Positions 18,801-24,526 of a stretch of 64,000 nt of DNA are shown piece after piece (the first letter of the stretch is position 1; each line of letters opens with the position of its first letter). This DNA comes from Eubacteriales Family XIII. Incertae Sedis bacterium (lineage in GTDB: Bacteria > Bacillota > Clostridia > Peptostreptococcales > Anaerovoracaceae): positions 55,383 to 119,382 of the forward strand of contig JAISTX010000083.1 in the NCBI GenBank assembly GCA_031272365.1, in the 5' to 3' direction. The notes under the pieces are model-generated. The model worked only from the letters and a program-made list of their open reading frames with translations. It was not told the origin of the DNA and made no database searches. The translations under genes were made by a program, and so were the position numbers.

Positions 18801-21800
18801 GCCTGCCCCGCCGCGAGCTCGTCCGTGAGCACGACGCCCGCCCACGTCGAGGCCTGCGCCGCGTTGTTCTTGATGGTGATGGTGTAGCGCAGCTTGTCGC
18901 CGACGCGGTTTTTCCCGTCCTTCGACGTGATGTTCGCCGCCGCCGCCGAGACGTATTTCACCGGGTTCATCTTCTCGACGTAGACGCCGCCGTCGTCGCC
19001 CGACGCCGACTTCGTCCCGCTGGTGTTGTCGCCCTTCATGTACGTGCCGCTCGCGGAGGCGCTGTTCGTGAGCGTCGTGCCCCAGCCCGCCGTGATCGTC
19101 GCGTCGAACTCGAGGGTCAAAGACTTCGCCCCGGCCACGTCGCCGAGCGTCGACGCGTCGCCGAGCGCGACATCCGTCAGGTTGTCATAAACCAGACTAC
19201 TGTTTGCCTTCACGGTTCCCGGCACGAGCTCCAAGCCGGGGGGCAAAGCGTCGGAGGCCAGCACGCCTGTGTACAGCGAGTCGGGCTTGCTGTTCGTGAC
19301 CGTGACCGTGTAATGCAGCACGTCGCCGACCTTGTTCGTGGCGCGCCCCTCGCCGGACGCCGTCGTGTTCACATACGCCTGCGACAGGGTGACGGACGGC
19401 TCGATCGCCTTCACCTCGGCGTAGGCCCAGTCCGTGATATGCTGCGCAGGCAGGTCGCCGCCCGGCTGCGGCTCGAAGGTGTTGCCGTCGTCGATGACGC
19501 GGATCTTCAGCGTGCTCCCCGGCGTGAGCGTCGCCGTCTGCTCCGGCGTGAGCACGATGTCGAACGCATTTTTCCCGGAGGCGAGGTCGCCGAGCGCAAA
19601 GCTCCCGAGCGCATGGCCGCGCGCGTCCTCGACGTAGACCGTCGCGGGGTTCGCCCCCGCCGACGCGTACGTGCCGACGCGCGCAGCGGAGACGCCCGAG
19701 AAAGACAGCTTGATGCTCCCATCGGCCTGCGTGCGCTTGTAGACCGCGAGCTTGTCCGCCTGGCTCGTCGCCTGCGGGCCCGCGCCCGCGTCCTCGGCGT
19801 CGATGAGCAGCGGCTGGTTCTTGTTCCAGACCACGGCCTGGCTCTCGGTACTCGTCGTGCTCGGGCTGCAGAGGAAGCCGTCCTCGCCGGCCGCGCCGAT
19901 CGACGCCTGCGCCACGAGCTTCGTGCCCGCGGGCAGCGGGCTGTCGAGCGCGATGCTCCATTTGCCCCAGCCGTCGGTCGCCTTCGTCGTGCCGAGCAGC
20001 ACGCCGCCGCCCGTGATATATCCGTCGCCGTTTGTCACAAGTGTACCGTCATCAATGTACACTTTGACCACAGCCGCCCCATCGCCGACCGGGATGTCCG
20101 TGCCCTCGGACACATAGGACGGGCCGTACGCCGTGCCCATGATGACCGGGCTCTGGTCGCTCGGCGCCGTCATCGCGCCCGTGCGCGCGTGGCCCTCCCG
20201 GTCGAAATGCGCGCCGAGGCCGTCCTGCGTCGCGGGCGGCGTCATGTCGATCGACACGTAGGGGTCGGGCCTCTCGTCGTAGAGGCGCCCGTAGTCCGCG
20301 CCGGGGCCGTCCTGCCAGGGCGTGATGTCGTACGCCTTCGCGCCGCTGATGTTGACCTCCGCGTCCGTGCCGGTGCCGAGGTAGATCGCCGGCTCCTGCT
20401 CCTCTTGCGACCGCAGGATGACGACGGAGTCCTTGCCGATGTTCAGCGCGGCGTCCGGCGCGCCGTTGAAGGCGAGGACCGGGCTGCCGGCGCCGCCGGC
20501 CTCCGCGCGCAGCGTCGAATAATGCCACGCCCCGTCGGCGTCCTTGGCCTTGCCGCTGACGTTCACGCCTACCGTGTCCGACGGGCGCAGGGGGGTGGCG
20601 CGCCCGAAGCCGACGGCCGCGCCAAGGGCGGCGCCGCCGCGGCTCCAGTCCGCCATGATGTCCATCTTCGCGCCGTTTTTCACGTTGATCGCCCACTGGC
20701 TGCCGCTTGCGCCCGGCTCTATGTCGAGGCCGCCGTACATGCCGTGGCTGCGGCCCGTGAACGAGGACGGCGTGAACGTCCCCGCCGGCACGCCATTGTT
20801 ATTCACGTATCCGTCCACGTTGAGCGTGAACGTGTCCTTGTGCATGTAGAACGCGCTCTCGAAGTCGGACTCCATGGTAAGCTGCCCGCCGTTCGTGACG
20901 TCGATGTACGCGCCGCTGCGCTGGGACCCCGCGTCGGGGGCATCCGACGTGAAGGCCCAGTAGGCGCCGTAGGCCCACAGGCTCGACGGCGTGCCGTCCG
21001 CCGCGGAGCCGTCGACCTCGATCCACGCCTCGCCGCCCGCGACCGCGACGCCGCGGGCCCCGAGCGAGTCGACCTTGACGCTTCCGCCGTTCTTGACGCG
21101 CAGCTCCTTGCGCGCGTAGTGGCCGGGCCCCGTGTACAGGTCGATGCCGGCGTACTCGCCCGCCGCGCCGTACTGGCCGCCGACCTCGTTGGTGTAGTTG
21201 TCGCGCGTCTTGTTCAGATTGTAATAACTGTTGTCCACGTTGCGGCAAAGCACGTCGACCGTGCCGCCGTCGCAGACCAGCGATTTGTAGCCCGCCGTCG
21301 CGTGGCCGAACGAGATGCCGTTCGCGTTCCACGAGTCGATCCTCAGCGTGCCGCTGACCTTCAGGTATTTGCCGTCCGCGCCCGCGCCCGAGGTGTCGCG
21401 CGTGTCGCCCGTGATGCGCAGCGGCGCGGGCATGTTGCCGAGCTCCGCGTACCGGTGGGCGGATTTGTCCGTGATGTCGACGGTGCCGCCGGCCTCGATG
21501 ACAAACTCCACCTTGTTCCGCCCCGCGTAGTTGACGGCGCATTCGAAGGCGCGCGAGCCCGCCGCGTTGTCGTCCGTGCCGCCGAAGGTGTTGCCCATCG
21601 TCACGTTCAGCGCCGCGCCGCCTTGCACGGTCCACAGCTGGTTCCCGTAGGTCGCGCCCGTGCCCCACTCCGAGGACATCGCCGCGTAGGCCGTGTCGAA
21701 CGTCGTGGTGGACCCCGCCTCCATCGTGACGTTGCGGAATTCCTTGAAGACCGCGTAAGGCCGGTTCGTGTTGCCGGTGCCGGGGTCCTGCGGCTCGGCC

Positions 21801-22705
21801 GCCGTGCCCTTGAAGCTGTTCGTGCCCCGGAAGACGAGGTCCAAGATGCGGTCGCTGTTGTTGTGCCACTGGCGCGCGTCCGCGAACTCGCCGTTCTGGC
21901 CCGTGAGCGCGCCGAAGCCGCTCGCGTACGCGAACGTGCTGCCGCCCGTCATCGTGACGCCGTTTACGATGAGCGCCCACGTGCCCGCGTTGCGCAGGTT
22001 GAAGATGCCGCCCTGCGTCGTCGCGCTGTTCGCTTCGTTGATCTGGGAGACGGTGATGTCCGCAAACTCTATTGTACCTGTAGACCCTGCGGCGGGCACG
22101 AGGTGGCTGCGCTTGAAGTTGACCGTGAAGCCGTTGCCGTCGATGACGAGGTTCCGCGTCGCGCCCGCGATGGGGACGTCGTTGTGCGCGGCCGCCGCCG
22201 CGGCCGAATCCGAGCTCAGGTCGGCGCGGATGCTGATGCCGGTGACGGACGCGTTGTTGAGCGCCGCCTTGAAGTCCGCCCACGTGCTGACGTCGACCAC
22301 GTTCGGCCCCGCCGGGGCCTCGAGCGGCGCGGCCTCGCCGCCCAGCAGCGACAGCCCCCCGGCCTCCGCCGCGCGCGCCGCCGCCGAGGCTGCGCCCGCC
22401 TCGCCGGGATCCATATTGGAAGCGCCGCCCGAAGGCGTATCTTGCATACCCCCCTCTTCGGGCGGCGCGTTTCCGGCTCCTTGCCCCACACCGGTTTCGT
22501 CTTCTCCTTCCGGCGGCACCTGCGCGTCGCCAGAGGTCGGTATTTCTGCGGAACTCCCCCCTTCCGAGGCTGCCTGCGCGGACGCGGGCGCCTCCAGGCC
22601 CGATGCGCCGATCGGCACTGCCGCCGTTGCAACCGCGGCAATAGCAAGAACCAATACAAGAGCCCTCTTTGCTGTGCCGGAGAAGAGTCTACCCCTTTTT
22701 TTCAT
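9848..22705 (-). CDS. Giant secreted repeat protein (4285 aa) with beta-helix head and ~20 alternating DUF11/D2-like repeats
   Basis: Probably a secreted surface or biofilm protein. Residues 1-34 are a signal peptide. A Pro/Glu/Gly-rich stretch follows to ~140. Residues ~145-830 form a Gly/Asn/Thr-rich, parallel-beta-helix (pectate-lyase or adhesin-like) head starting VVDVSTWADFKAAL. Residues ~900-1090 look like Ig-like linker domains. From ~1105 to the end there are about 20 repeats of ~150-160 residues resembling DUF11 / isopeptide-forming D2 domains. Each has an N-(L/V)T entry, a VGDTIRYTLT strand and STWEDVVVTD. After the first, the repeats alternate strictly between two classes. The C-terminus (EEPPEIGGQ) has no LPXTG, no membrane helix and no SLH or wall-binding domain. 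AGGGGGT lies 7 bases before the ATG. The leader carries two promoters. Confidence 0.85.
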   Translation of the reverse strand: MKKRGRLFSGTAKRALVLVLAIAAVATAAVPIGASGLEAPASAQAASEGGSSAEIPTSGDAQVPPEGEDETGVGQGAGNAPPEEGGMQDTPSGGASNMDPGEAGAASAAARAAEAGGLSLLGGEAAPLEAPAGPNVVDVSTWADFKAALNNASVTGISIRADLSSDSAAAAAAHNDVPIAGATRNLVIDGNGFTVNFKRSHLVPAAGSTGTIEFADITVSQINEANSATTQGGIFNLRNAGTWALIVNGVTMTGGSTFAYASGFGALTGQNGEFADARQWHNNSDRILDLVFRGTNSFKGTAAEPQDPGTGNTNRPYAVFKEFRNVTMEAGSTTTFDTAYAAMSSEWGTGATYGNQLWTVQGGAALNVTMGNTFGGTDDNAAGSRAFECAVNYAGRNKVEFVIEAGGTVDITDKSAHRYAELGNMPAPLRITGDTRDTSGAGADGKYLKVSGTLRIDSWNANGISFGHATAGYKSLVCDGGTVDVLCRNVDNSYYNLNKTRDNYTNEVGGQYGAAGEYAGIDLYTGPGHYARKELRVKNGGSVKVDSLGARGVAVAGGEAWIEVDGSAADGTPSSLWAYGAYWAFTSDAPDAGSQRSGAYIDVTNGGQLTMESDFESAFYMHKDTFTLNVDGYVNNNGVPAGTFTPSSFTGRSHGMYGGLDIEPGASGSQWAINVKNGAKMDIMADWSRGGAALGAAVGFGRATPLRPSDTVGVNVSGKAKDADGAWHYSTLRAEAGGAGSPVLAFNGAPDAALNIGKDSVVILRSQEEQEPAIYLGTGTDAEVNISGAKAYDITPWQDGPGADYGRLYDERPDPYVSIDMTPPATQDGLGAHFDREGHARTGAMTAPSDQSPVIMGTAYGPSYVSEGTDIPVGDGAAVVKVYIDDGTLVTNGDGYITGGGVLLGTTKATDGWGKWSIALDSPLPAGTKLVAQASIGAAGEDGFLCSPSTTSTESQAVVWNKNQPLLIDAEDAGAGPQATSQADKLAVYKRTQADGSIKLSFSGVSAARVGTYASAGANPATVYVEDARGHALGSFALGDLASGKNAFDIVLTPEQTATLTPGSTLKIRVIDDGNTFEPQPGGDLPAQHITDWAYAEVKAIEPSVTLSQAYVNTTASGEGRATNKVGDVLHYTVTVTNSKPDSLYTGVLASDALPPGLELVPGTVKANSSLVYDNLTDVALGDASTLGDVAGAKSLTLEFDATITAGWGTTLTNSASASGTYMKGDNTSGTKSASGDDGGVYVEKMNPVKYVSAAAANITSKDGKNRVGDKLRYTITIKNNAAQASTWAGVVLTDELAAGQALAGTLASVKIDGAAAGAAASFGTGSPAERRTLYVALGDIESGDTKTVTFEVAIDASASGRAITNAAVADGEEGEPVSTGAEEVPPEKHFTKAHRNLTAEGDGARADTRVGDVIEYTLTLWNGSAGKSTWEVESVTDDLTLGGQDWFDLSATLTSLRVDYDDAGAPAAVPGAALTNGALTVPVDDLKVGGGPGAHAKAVITFEVVVKANAAGASIVNVGKTADGTQAEDGGGTGFEVGKEPPAPHITGSHVNETAVAEGRAAEWNAAGDVVAFTLTVWNSQTAASTWENVIVTDPLNSAAFDLTDKAATLATVKIDGTAAGDRASFADDTLIVDIGSLDSGGTKAITFTLVMTAGAEGQLLWNVAYAKQDNDDGKVTATSNADWIPAAAPPVKSFTISHTNVTAADAGRSEAKVGDTIRYTLTLENTSSYASTWELAEVMDDLTAGGHDYFDTSGTLDSLAVAYYEDGVLDSGYTPAADPAGAALSPTGLLTVPLDDLSKGPGGHEKAVVTFTAVLKSGAAGAAIVSAGRADDGTTATDGGGFTVEKVDPVKSVSQSYVNKTAQEAWPPRVTNKAGDTLVYTITVSNNATAPSLWEDVVVRDALPAGLTITDTLGSVKIDGMAAAASPGGGVGEGEASYGSGSDAEERTLYVNVGDIESGATVAVSFEAVISGSAAGQAITNTATAGGEDGTAPGTNVDEDQPVGNFAMAHTNLTDAARGAGDRDKGKTVIGDVLKYTLTLENTSTNRSTWHIGSIRGDLTFGGAGYFDLTDTLGSVKVRYGTAVAATVPGATLNAGQLEVPVDDLKVNGGDGTYSKAVVTFEVKVKGAAAGVSDIRNVASLSDDQAAAADSGVSVEKAAPVPVITKAVENLTAEQSDPARATNLVGDQIRYTVRVKNDQADASTWEGVVMTDMLPAGLDLMGTLASVRIDGSAVPAGTGVGQAAFGTGADARKLSVNLGDIANGVTRTVTFVVTVTGAAAGLTVRNVAAADGGNAGPVQTDPVDLPTDEGEPVKVFAKSHTNLTSEDGKYRVGDRILYTLHIENAQIIKSTWESITITDNLLLNGRTVFGTAVTADPIWGGTVNSVKVFYDGAATATPVTGVGLANGVLSVPIGDLVVDGTSDTDPSTHCQADITFEVILLPAAAGENLQNVAVTSDGAEAMDGGTGGGYSVERVAPEKSVVTTVTNVTASAEDRAANRVGDTLTYTITASNTSEAASVWEDVVIDNELSTGFDIDGTLDTVKINGIAAGPAATLGTGPGARKLSVSVGDIHNGQTRTITFDVIINASAEGAVLENMAVAGDGAQGKSPDADTGEADPVKRFTKSHVNLTSRDGKNRIGDTIRYTLTLENQAATKSTWHIGSVVDTLTIGGNEYFDLSGTLASLKVAFGNSNGAVMGSPGTEPLAALDLAPASPTYGLLTLPVGDLTVDGISDTNPTTHSKVVITFEAVIKETAAGVNVVNVAGLTDDPAKGTDPGVQVEKADPVPQVTKAAENLTTTSGLANNPGDQIRYTVRVKNNATAASTWTDVVLTDVLPDGLTITGTLATVAVDGAPAGAAASFGTDPDERKLTVALGDIGSGVEKVVTFEAVLAAADLEIENAATATGGNAAKASDPIDLPVEEEDPVKVFTKTHVNKTAALDGGRTNTKAGDTIEYTLHAGNANLDISTWENVRITDNLNIGGRQVFDTSGTLASLKVKYYWNDGTTTTASYPAAGAKLADGLLTVPGNGYFELCNGGPYERSPASYDAVDITFEVVVLPAAAGGKLVNVAETTDGSQARDDNNATPNEQGDDGYPVDKAAPIPQVVQSFANKTAEAEGRASSKAGDTLVYTVTVANTQSASSTWADVVMRDALPAGLVLTDTLGSVRVGGAAPEAGRAYYGTGSVAEERTLYVELGDIGSGDASTVTFEAVVAGPLAGTTIRNTASANGTDGSAAPSGDDVDPPVKVFTITHENTTDSARAPGDADKGRTVVGDTIRYTLTLENQAEGQSTWAVGYVTDDLSVGGNEWFDLSATQDSIRLYYDGSAEAEAFAPGDIGVSAGGHLLVKVGGLVVDGAAQDPDTHHKAVITFDVKVKLAAAGASIVNVAGLTGDARVKGTDSGFTVGKADPVPHVAKAVSNKTAAAEDPARTDSRVGDTLLYSITVSNDQTAASNWKNVLVSDPLHEALTITDVLSTVKVDGSAVAEGDAYFGTAAGDARTLYVKAGDIANGQSKVVTFEAVLSEKAAGATVTNTASAGPEQGSPPAGAEEAPPVKSLAKAHVNLTDQARANSDVDKGKTVIGDIIRYTLTAENKAAAQSTWDIASIVDDLSVGGKDVFETAADDGWGGTLASVQVAYGNGAALETPHAAAAETEADLTGGLLTLYVDDLVAHGGTGDYAKVVITFEVKVKPAAAGQTIANKAHTAPDGIEAEDPGVKVEKAAPVPHIAKAHLNLTNTGSVPPANRENDTIRFSLTVWNSATAASTWEDVVVTDVLRDSVYIGAFDHSQTLETLRIDGKAPEPGQVYFDIWDTDKLVVRLGGIDSGVTRVITFDVQLTGEAAGNTIHSKAYAKEGDDDSKVKAESNDEAIPSGALQPIKSFTKSHFNVTADAEGRANTKPGDEIEYTLTLENTQTGKSTWDAGAIMDDLTLGGHDWFDLSATLASVTIQYDGTGAPMAVPGADLTGGVLAVPIDPDNAEAGNRGKLITGGPGDTDPGTHHKAVIKYRVVLKAASAGQTVQGVARAVDGTTAADGNGTEGTEDDGIPVDKADPVKALNMSGADAAPGRGADGETPGERVQDIAVTTDGLTVAASAAGVIAGVKGPVKRIEQSHGSAPEADGPAGIPDDEADPVPAVTESVANVTAPARYLSNGASDPGDLENLVGDTIRYTVVVRNNAAAAGTWAGVSITDDLHAALTTTGTLASVKVDGAPVAAGDKSLTGGTLMVRLGDIANGQQKVVTFEAVLGPEAPGTHIGNVAVADGGNAGPVKTPEAGLPAEEPPEIGGQ

Positions 22706-22768
22706 CCGTGTTACCCCCTGATGCGGGACACCCCGCTAACATCGTATAAAATTGTAAAGATTAAAGTA

Positions 22769-22797
22769 ACTATATACTTTTTGTCATTGCTTGTCAA
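22769..22797 (-). promoter_or_regulatory. Proximal sigma-A promoter of the giant gene
   Basis: On the minus strand TTGACA (22797-22792), a 17-base spacer and TATAGT (22774-22769). Transcription should start near 22762, giving a leader of about 57 bases before the ATG at 22705. Confidence 0.75.
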
Positions 22798-22877
22798 TTC
22801 TTATTTCGTTAAAAATTGAATATTATTAACAAATAAAAAAAACGGGCATTTTGCCTCGACGTGTGCATGATTTACAC

Positions 22878-22935
22878 AAAAGAAAAGCGCCGTCCGAAGA
22901 TGTGTTGTTGGGAAACCCCCTACTTCGAACGGCGC
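22878..22935 (-). terminator. Hairpin plus U-rich run in the giant gene leader
   Basis: Arms 22923-22935 and 22887-22899 (GCGCCGT-CGAAG and complement, one mismatch) enclose a 23-base loop. On the minus strand they are followed at once by TTTTCTTTT. It lies between the distal and proximal promoters, so it would stop or attenuate transcripts from the distal one. Confidence 0.6.
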
Positions 22936-22979
22936 ATTGCCGGTAATTTTGCTTTGGACCAAATCCAAAGATTAAACCC

Positions 22980-23008
22980 ACTATATACTTTTTTTGGCCC
23001 CGTGTCAA
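22980..23008 (-). promoter_or_regulatory. Distal sigma-A promoter of the giant gene leader
   Basis: TTGACA (23008-23003), 17-base spacer, TATAGT (22985-22980) on the minus strand. The -10 neighbourhood (AAAAAGTATATAGT and the downstream TTTAATCTTT) matches that of the proximal promoter, so the two look duplicated. The transcript would meet the hairpin about 40-85 bases later. Confidence 0.7.
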
Positions 23009-23135
23009 CCTTTTTTTGAATAATTTCTTGCAATTATTTAAGGCGGAAAAGGGCGGGTCAGGATTCATGTCGCATGAATGATTTGCCTTTCTTTCCGAAG
23101 ATTTGGCGCAGGGCCGCCCCCGTTCTGGCCTCCGC

Positions 23136-23240
23136 CGTCTTCCCCGGGGCTCTGTCCTGGGGGTTACAGCCCGGGGGGCATCGGCCTAAAGTTGCAAGAA
23201 ACGGAGTCGGCCCGCGCCTACCTTGCAGGGTTTAGCCTGG
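23136..23240. other. GC-rich structured non-coding element
   Basis: This is gene-free DNA between the response regulator and the giant gene leader. It contains two strong nested dyads: CTAAA-GTTGCAAG (23186-23198) facing CTTGCA-GGGTTTAG (23222-23235), and CCCCGGGGCTCTGT facing ACAGCCCGGGGGG (about 23139-23175). A perfect ATTCATG-tcg-CATGAAT hairpin lies at 23063-23079. It could be an RNA element or a 3' structure of the upstream operon. I could not match it to a known riboswitch class. Confidence 0.4.
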
Positions 23241-23395
23241 TGGGCTTTCGCCTGCGACTGCCGGGCGGAAAAGTGGGTTGTTGTTGGGTACAGGGGTTTC
23301 ACTTTTCGCCGGTATGAATGGAAAGCTGGAACCGCGGGGTTCCATGGGGATACAGAGAAAACTCATGCTCCCTGCGGCCAGCAACGGATAGCGTT

Positions 23396-24475
23396 TCAAT
23401 ACGACACCCCCCGCGCAACGTTCGCAAACTCGTCTGCGATCTTGTGGAAGACGTCCACGAGGGCGGGGTCGAAGTGCGTGCCCCGCCCTTCCTCGATGAT
23501 CTGCTTGGCCTCTTCCGTATTGAAGGGCCGCTTGTAGGGGCGCGCCGAGATGAGCGCGTCATATACGTCCGCGATGGCCATCAGCCTGCCCTCGAGCGGG
23601 ATGTCGTCCCCTTTGAGCCCGAATGGATAGCCGCTGCCGTCCCACTTCTCGTGGTGGCTTCCGGCGATGCGCGTCGCGTATTTCAGGAAATTGTGGTCGG
23701 GCGCGTCCTTCTCGATCTGCTTGAGGGCGCGGACCCCGATCTCCGGGTGCAGCTTCATGATGTCGAATTCCTCCTCGGTCAGCTTGCCCGGCTTGTTCAG
23801 GATCAGGTCGCTGATGCCGATCTTGCCGACGTCGTGCAGCTTCGCGGACGAGATGAGCGTCTCGAGGTCCCAGCCGTCGAGCACGTCCTCGTACACGCCC
23901 TCGTCCTTCATGTTGTGCACGAGCAGGTCGACGAAGCGCTCCGTGCGCTCGATGTGCCCGCCCGTCACGCCGTCGCGGAACTCCACGAGGTTGGCGACCG
24001 TGCTGAGCACCGCGTTCTGCAGCTCCAGGATCTGGTCCGTCTTGCTCTTCACAAGGTCCTCCAGGTGCTCGTTGAACTCCTTCAGCTCCCGCCGCTGCAT
24101 CACCATGCCCAGGTGGTTCTCGATGCGCTTCAGGAGGAGCGGCGCCGAGAACGGCTTCGTCACGTAGTCGATCGCGCCGAGGGACAGCCCCTCGAGCTCG
24201 TCGCCCTCGCCGGTCATCGCCGTCAGGAAGATGACCGGGATGTCCGCGAACCGCGCCTCCGTCTTCAGTTTCTTGATGGCCTCGTACCCGTTCATCTCCG
24301 GCATGTCGATGTCGAGCAGGATCAGGTCCGCCTCGACGTTCTCGAGGATGTCGAACATGATCTCGGCCGACGGGATCGGGTAGACCTTGTACTGTTCCTT
24401 CAGCATGGTCTTCCCGGCCGTCAGGTTGGTTTCGTTGTCGTCAACGAGCAGTATTGTTTTTCTGCCATTCACCAT
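23396..24475 (-). CDS. Response regulator with HD-GYP output domain
   Basis: A cytosolic two-component regulator likely to hydrolyse cyclic di-GMP. The receiver domain (residues ~6-122) has the acidic pair VDDN, the phospho-acceptor D55 in LILLDIDMPEMNG, the T/A switch (FLTAMTG) and K107 in TKPF. A helical linker (~130-155) leads to an HD-GYP domain with H214-D215 in KLHDVGKIG and HHEKWDGSGYP at 274-284. The metal ligands HD, HH and D appear intact, so it should be active. The gene starts 51 bases after the hybrid kinase stop and is very likely its partner. Confidence 0.93.
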   Translation of the reverse strand: MVNGRKTILLVDDNETNLTAGKTMLKEQYKVYPIPSAEIMFDILENVEADLILLDIDMPEMNGYEAIKKLKTEARFADIPVIFLTAMTGEGDELEGLSLGAIDYVTKPFSAPLLLKRIENHLGMVMQRRELKEFNEHLEDLVKSKTDQILELQNAVLSTVANLVEFRDGVTGGHIERTERFVDLLVHNMKDEGVYEDVLDGWDLETLISSAKLHDVGKIGISDLILNKPGKLTEEEFDIMKLHPEIGVRALKQIEKDAPDHNFLKYATRIAGSHHEKWDGSGYPFGLKGDDIPLEGRLMAIADVYDALISARPYKRPFNTEEAKQIIEEGRGTHFDPALVDVFHKIADEFANVARGVSY

Positions 24476-24526
24476 TTTTTCTTACCCCCCAATAAGTAAT
24501 ATATAGAGATCCCCCCCCTATATGTA

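Noticed and set aside
12311-22819. A 3502-codon ORF on the plus strand, antisense to the giant gene
   Set aside because: It is rich in Arg, His, Val and Asp, has no domain, signal or ribosome site, and mirrors the codon bias of the real gene. The repeat structure and signal peptide are only on the minus strand.
22826-23068. An 80-codon minus-strand ORF in the giant-gene leader
   Set aside because: It spans the distal promoter and the hairpin, has no ribosome site and no recognisable composition.
23150-23320. A cyclic-di-GMP-I riboswitch before the giant gene
   Set aside because: Some words fit (GCGAAAGCC, GGCTAAACC, GGTAGG) but the first GNRA-capped helix and the order of conserved bases are not present, and the main promoters lie downstream of it. 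Kept only as an unclassified structured element.
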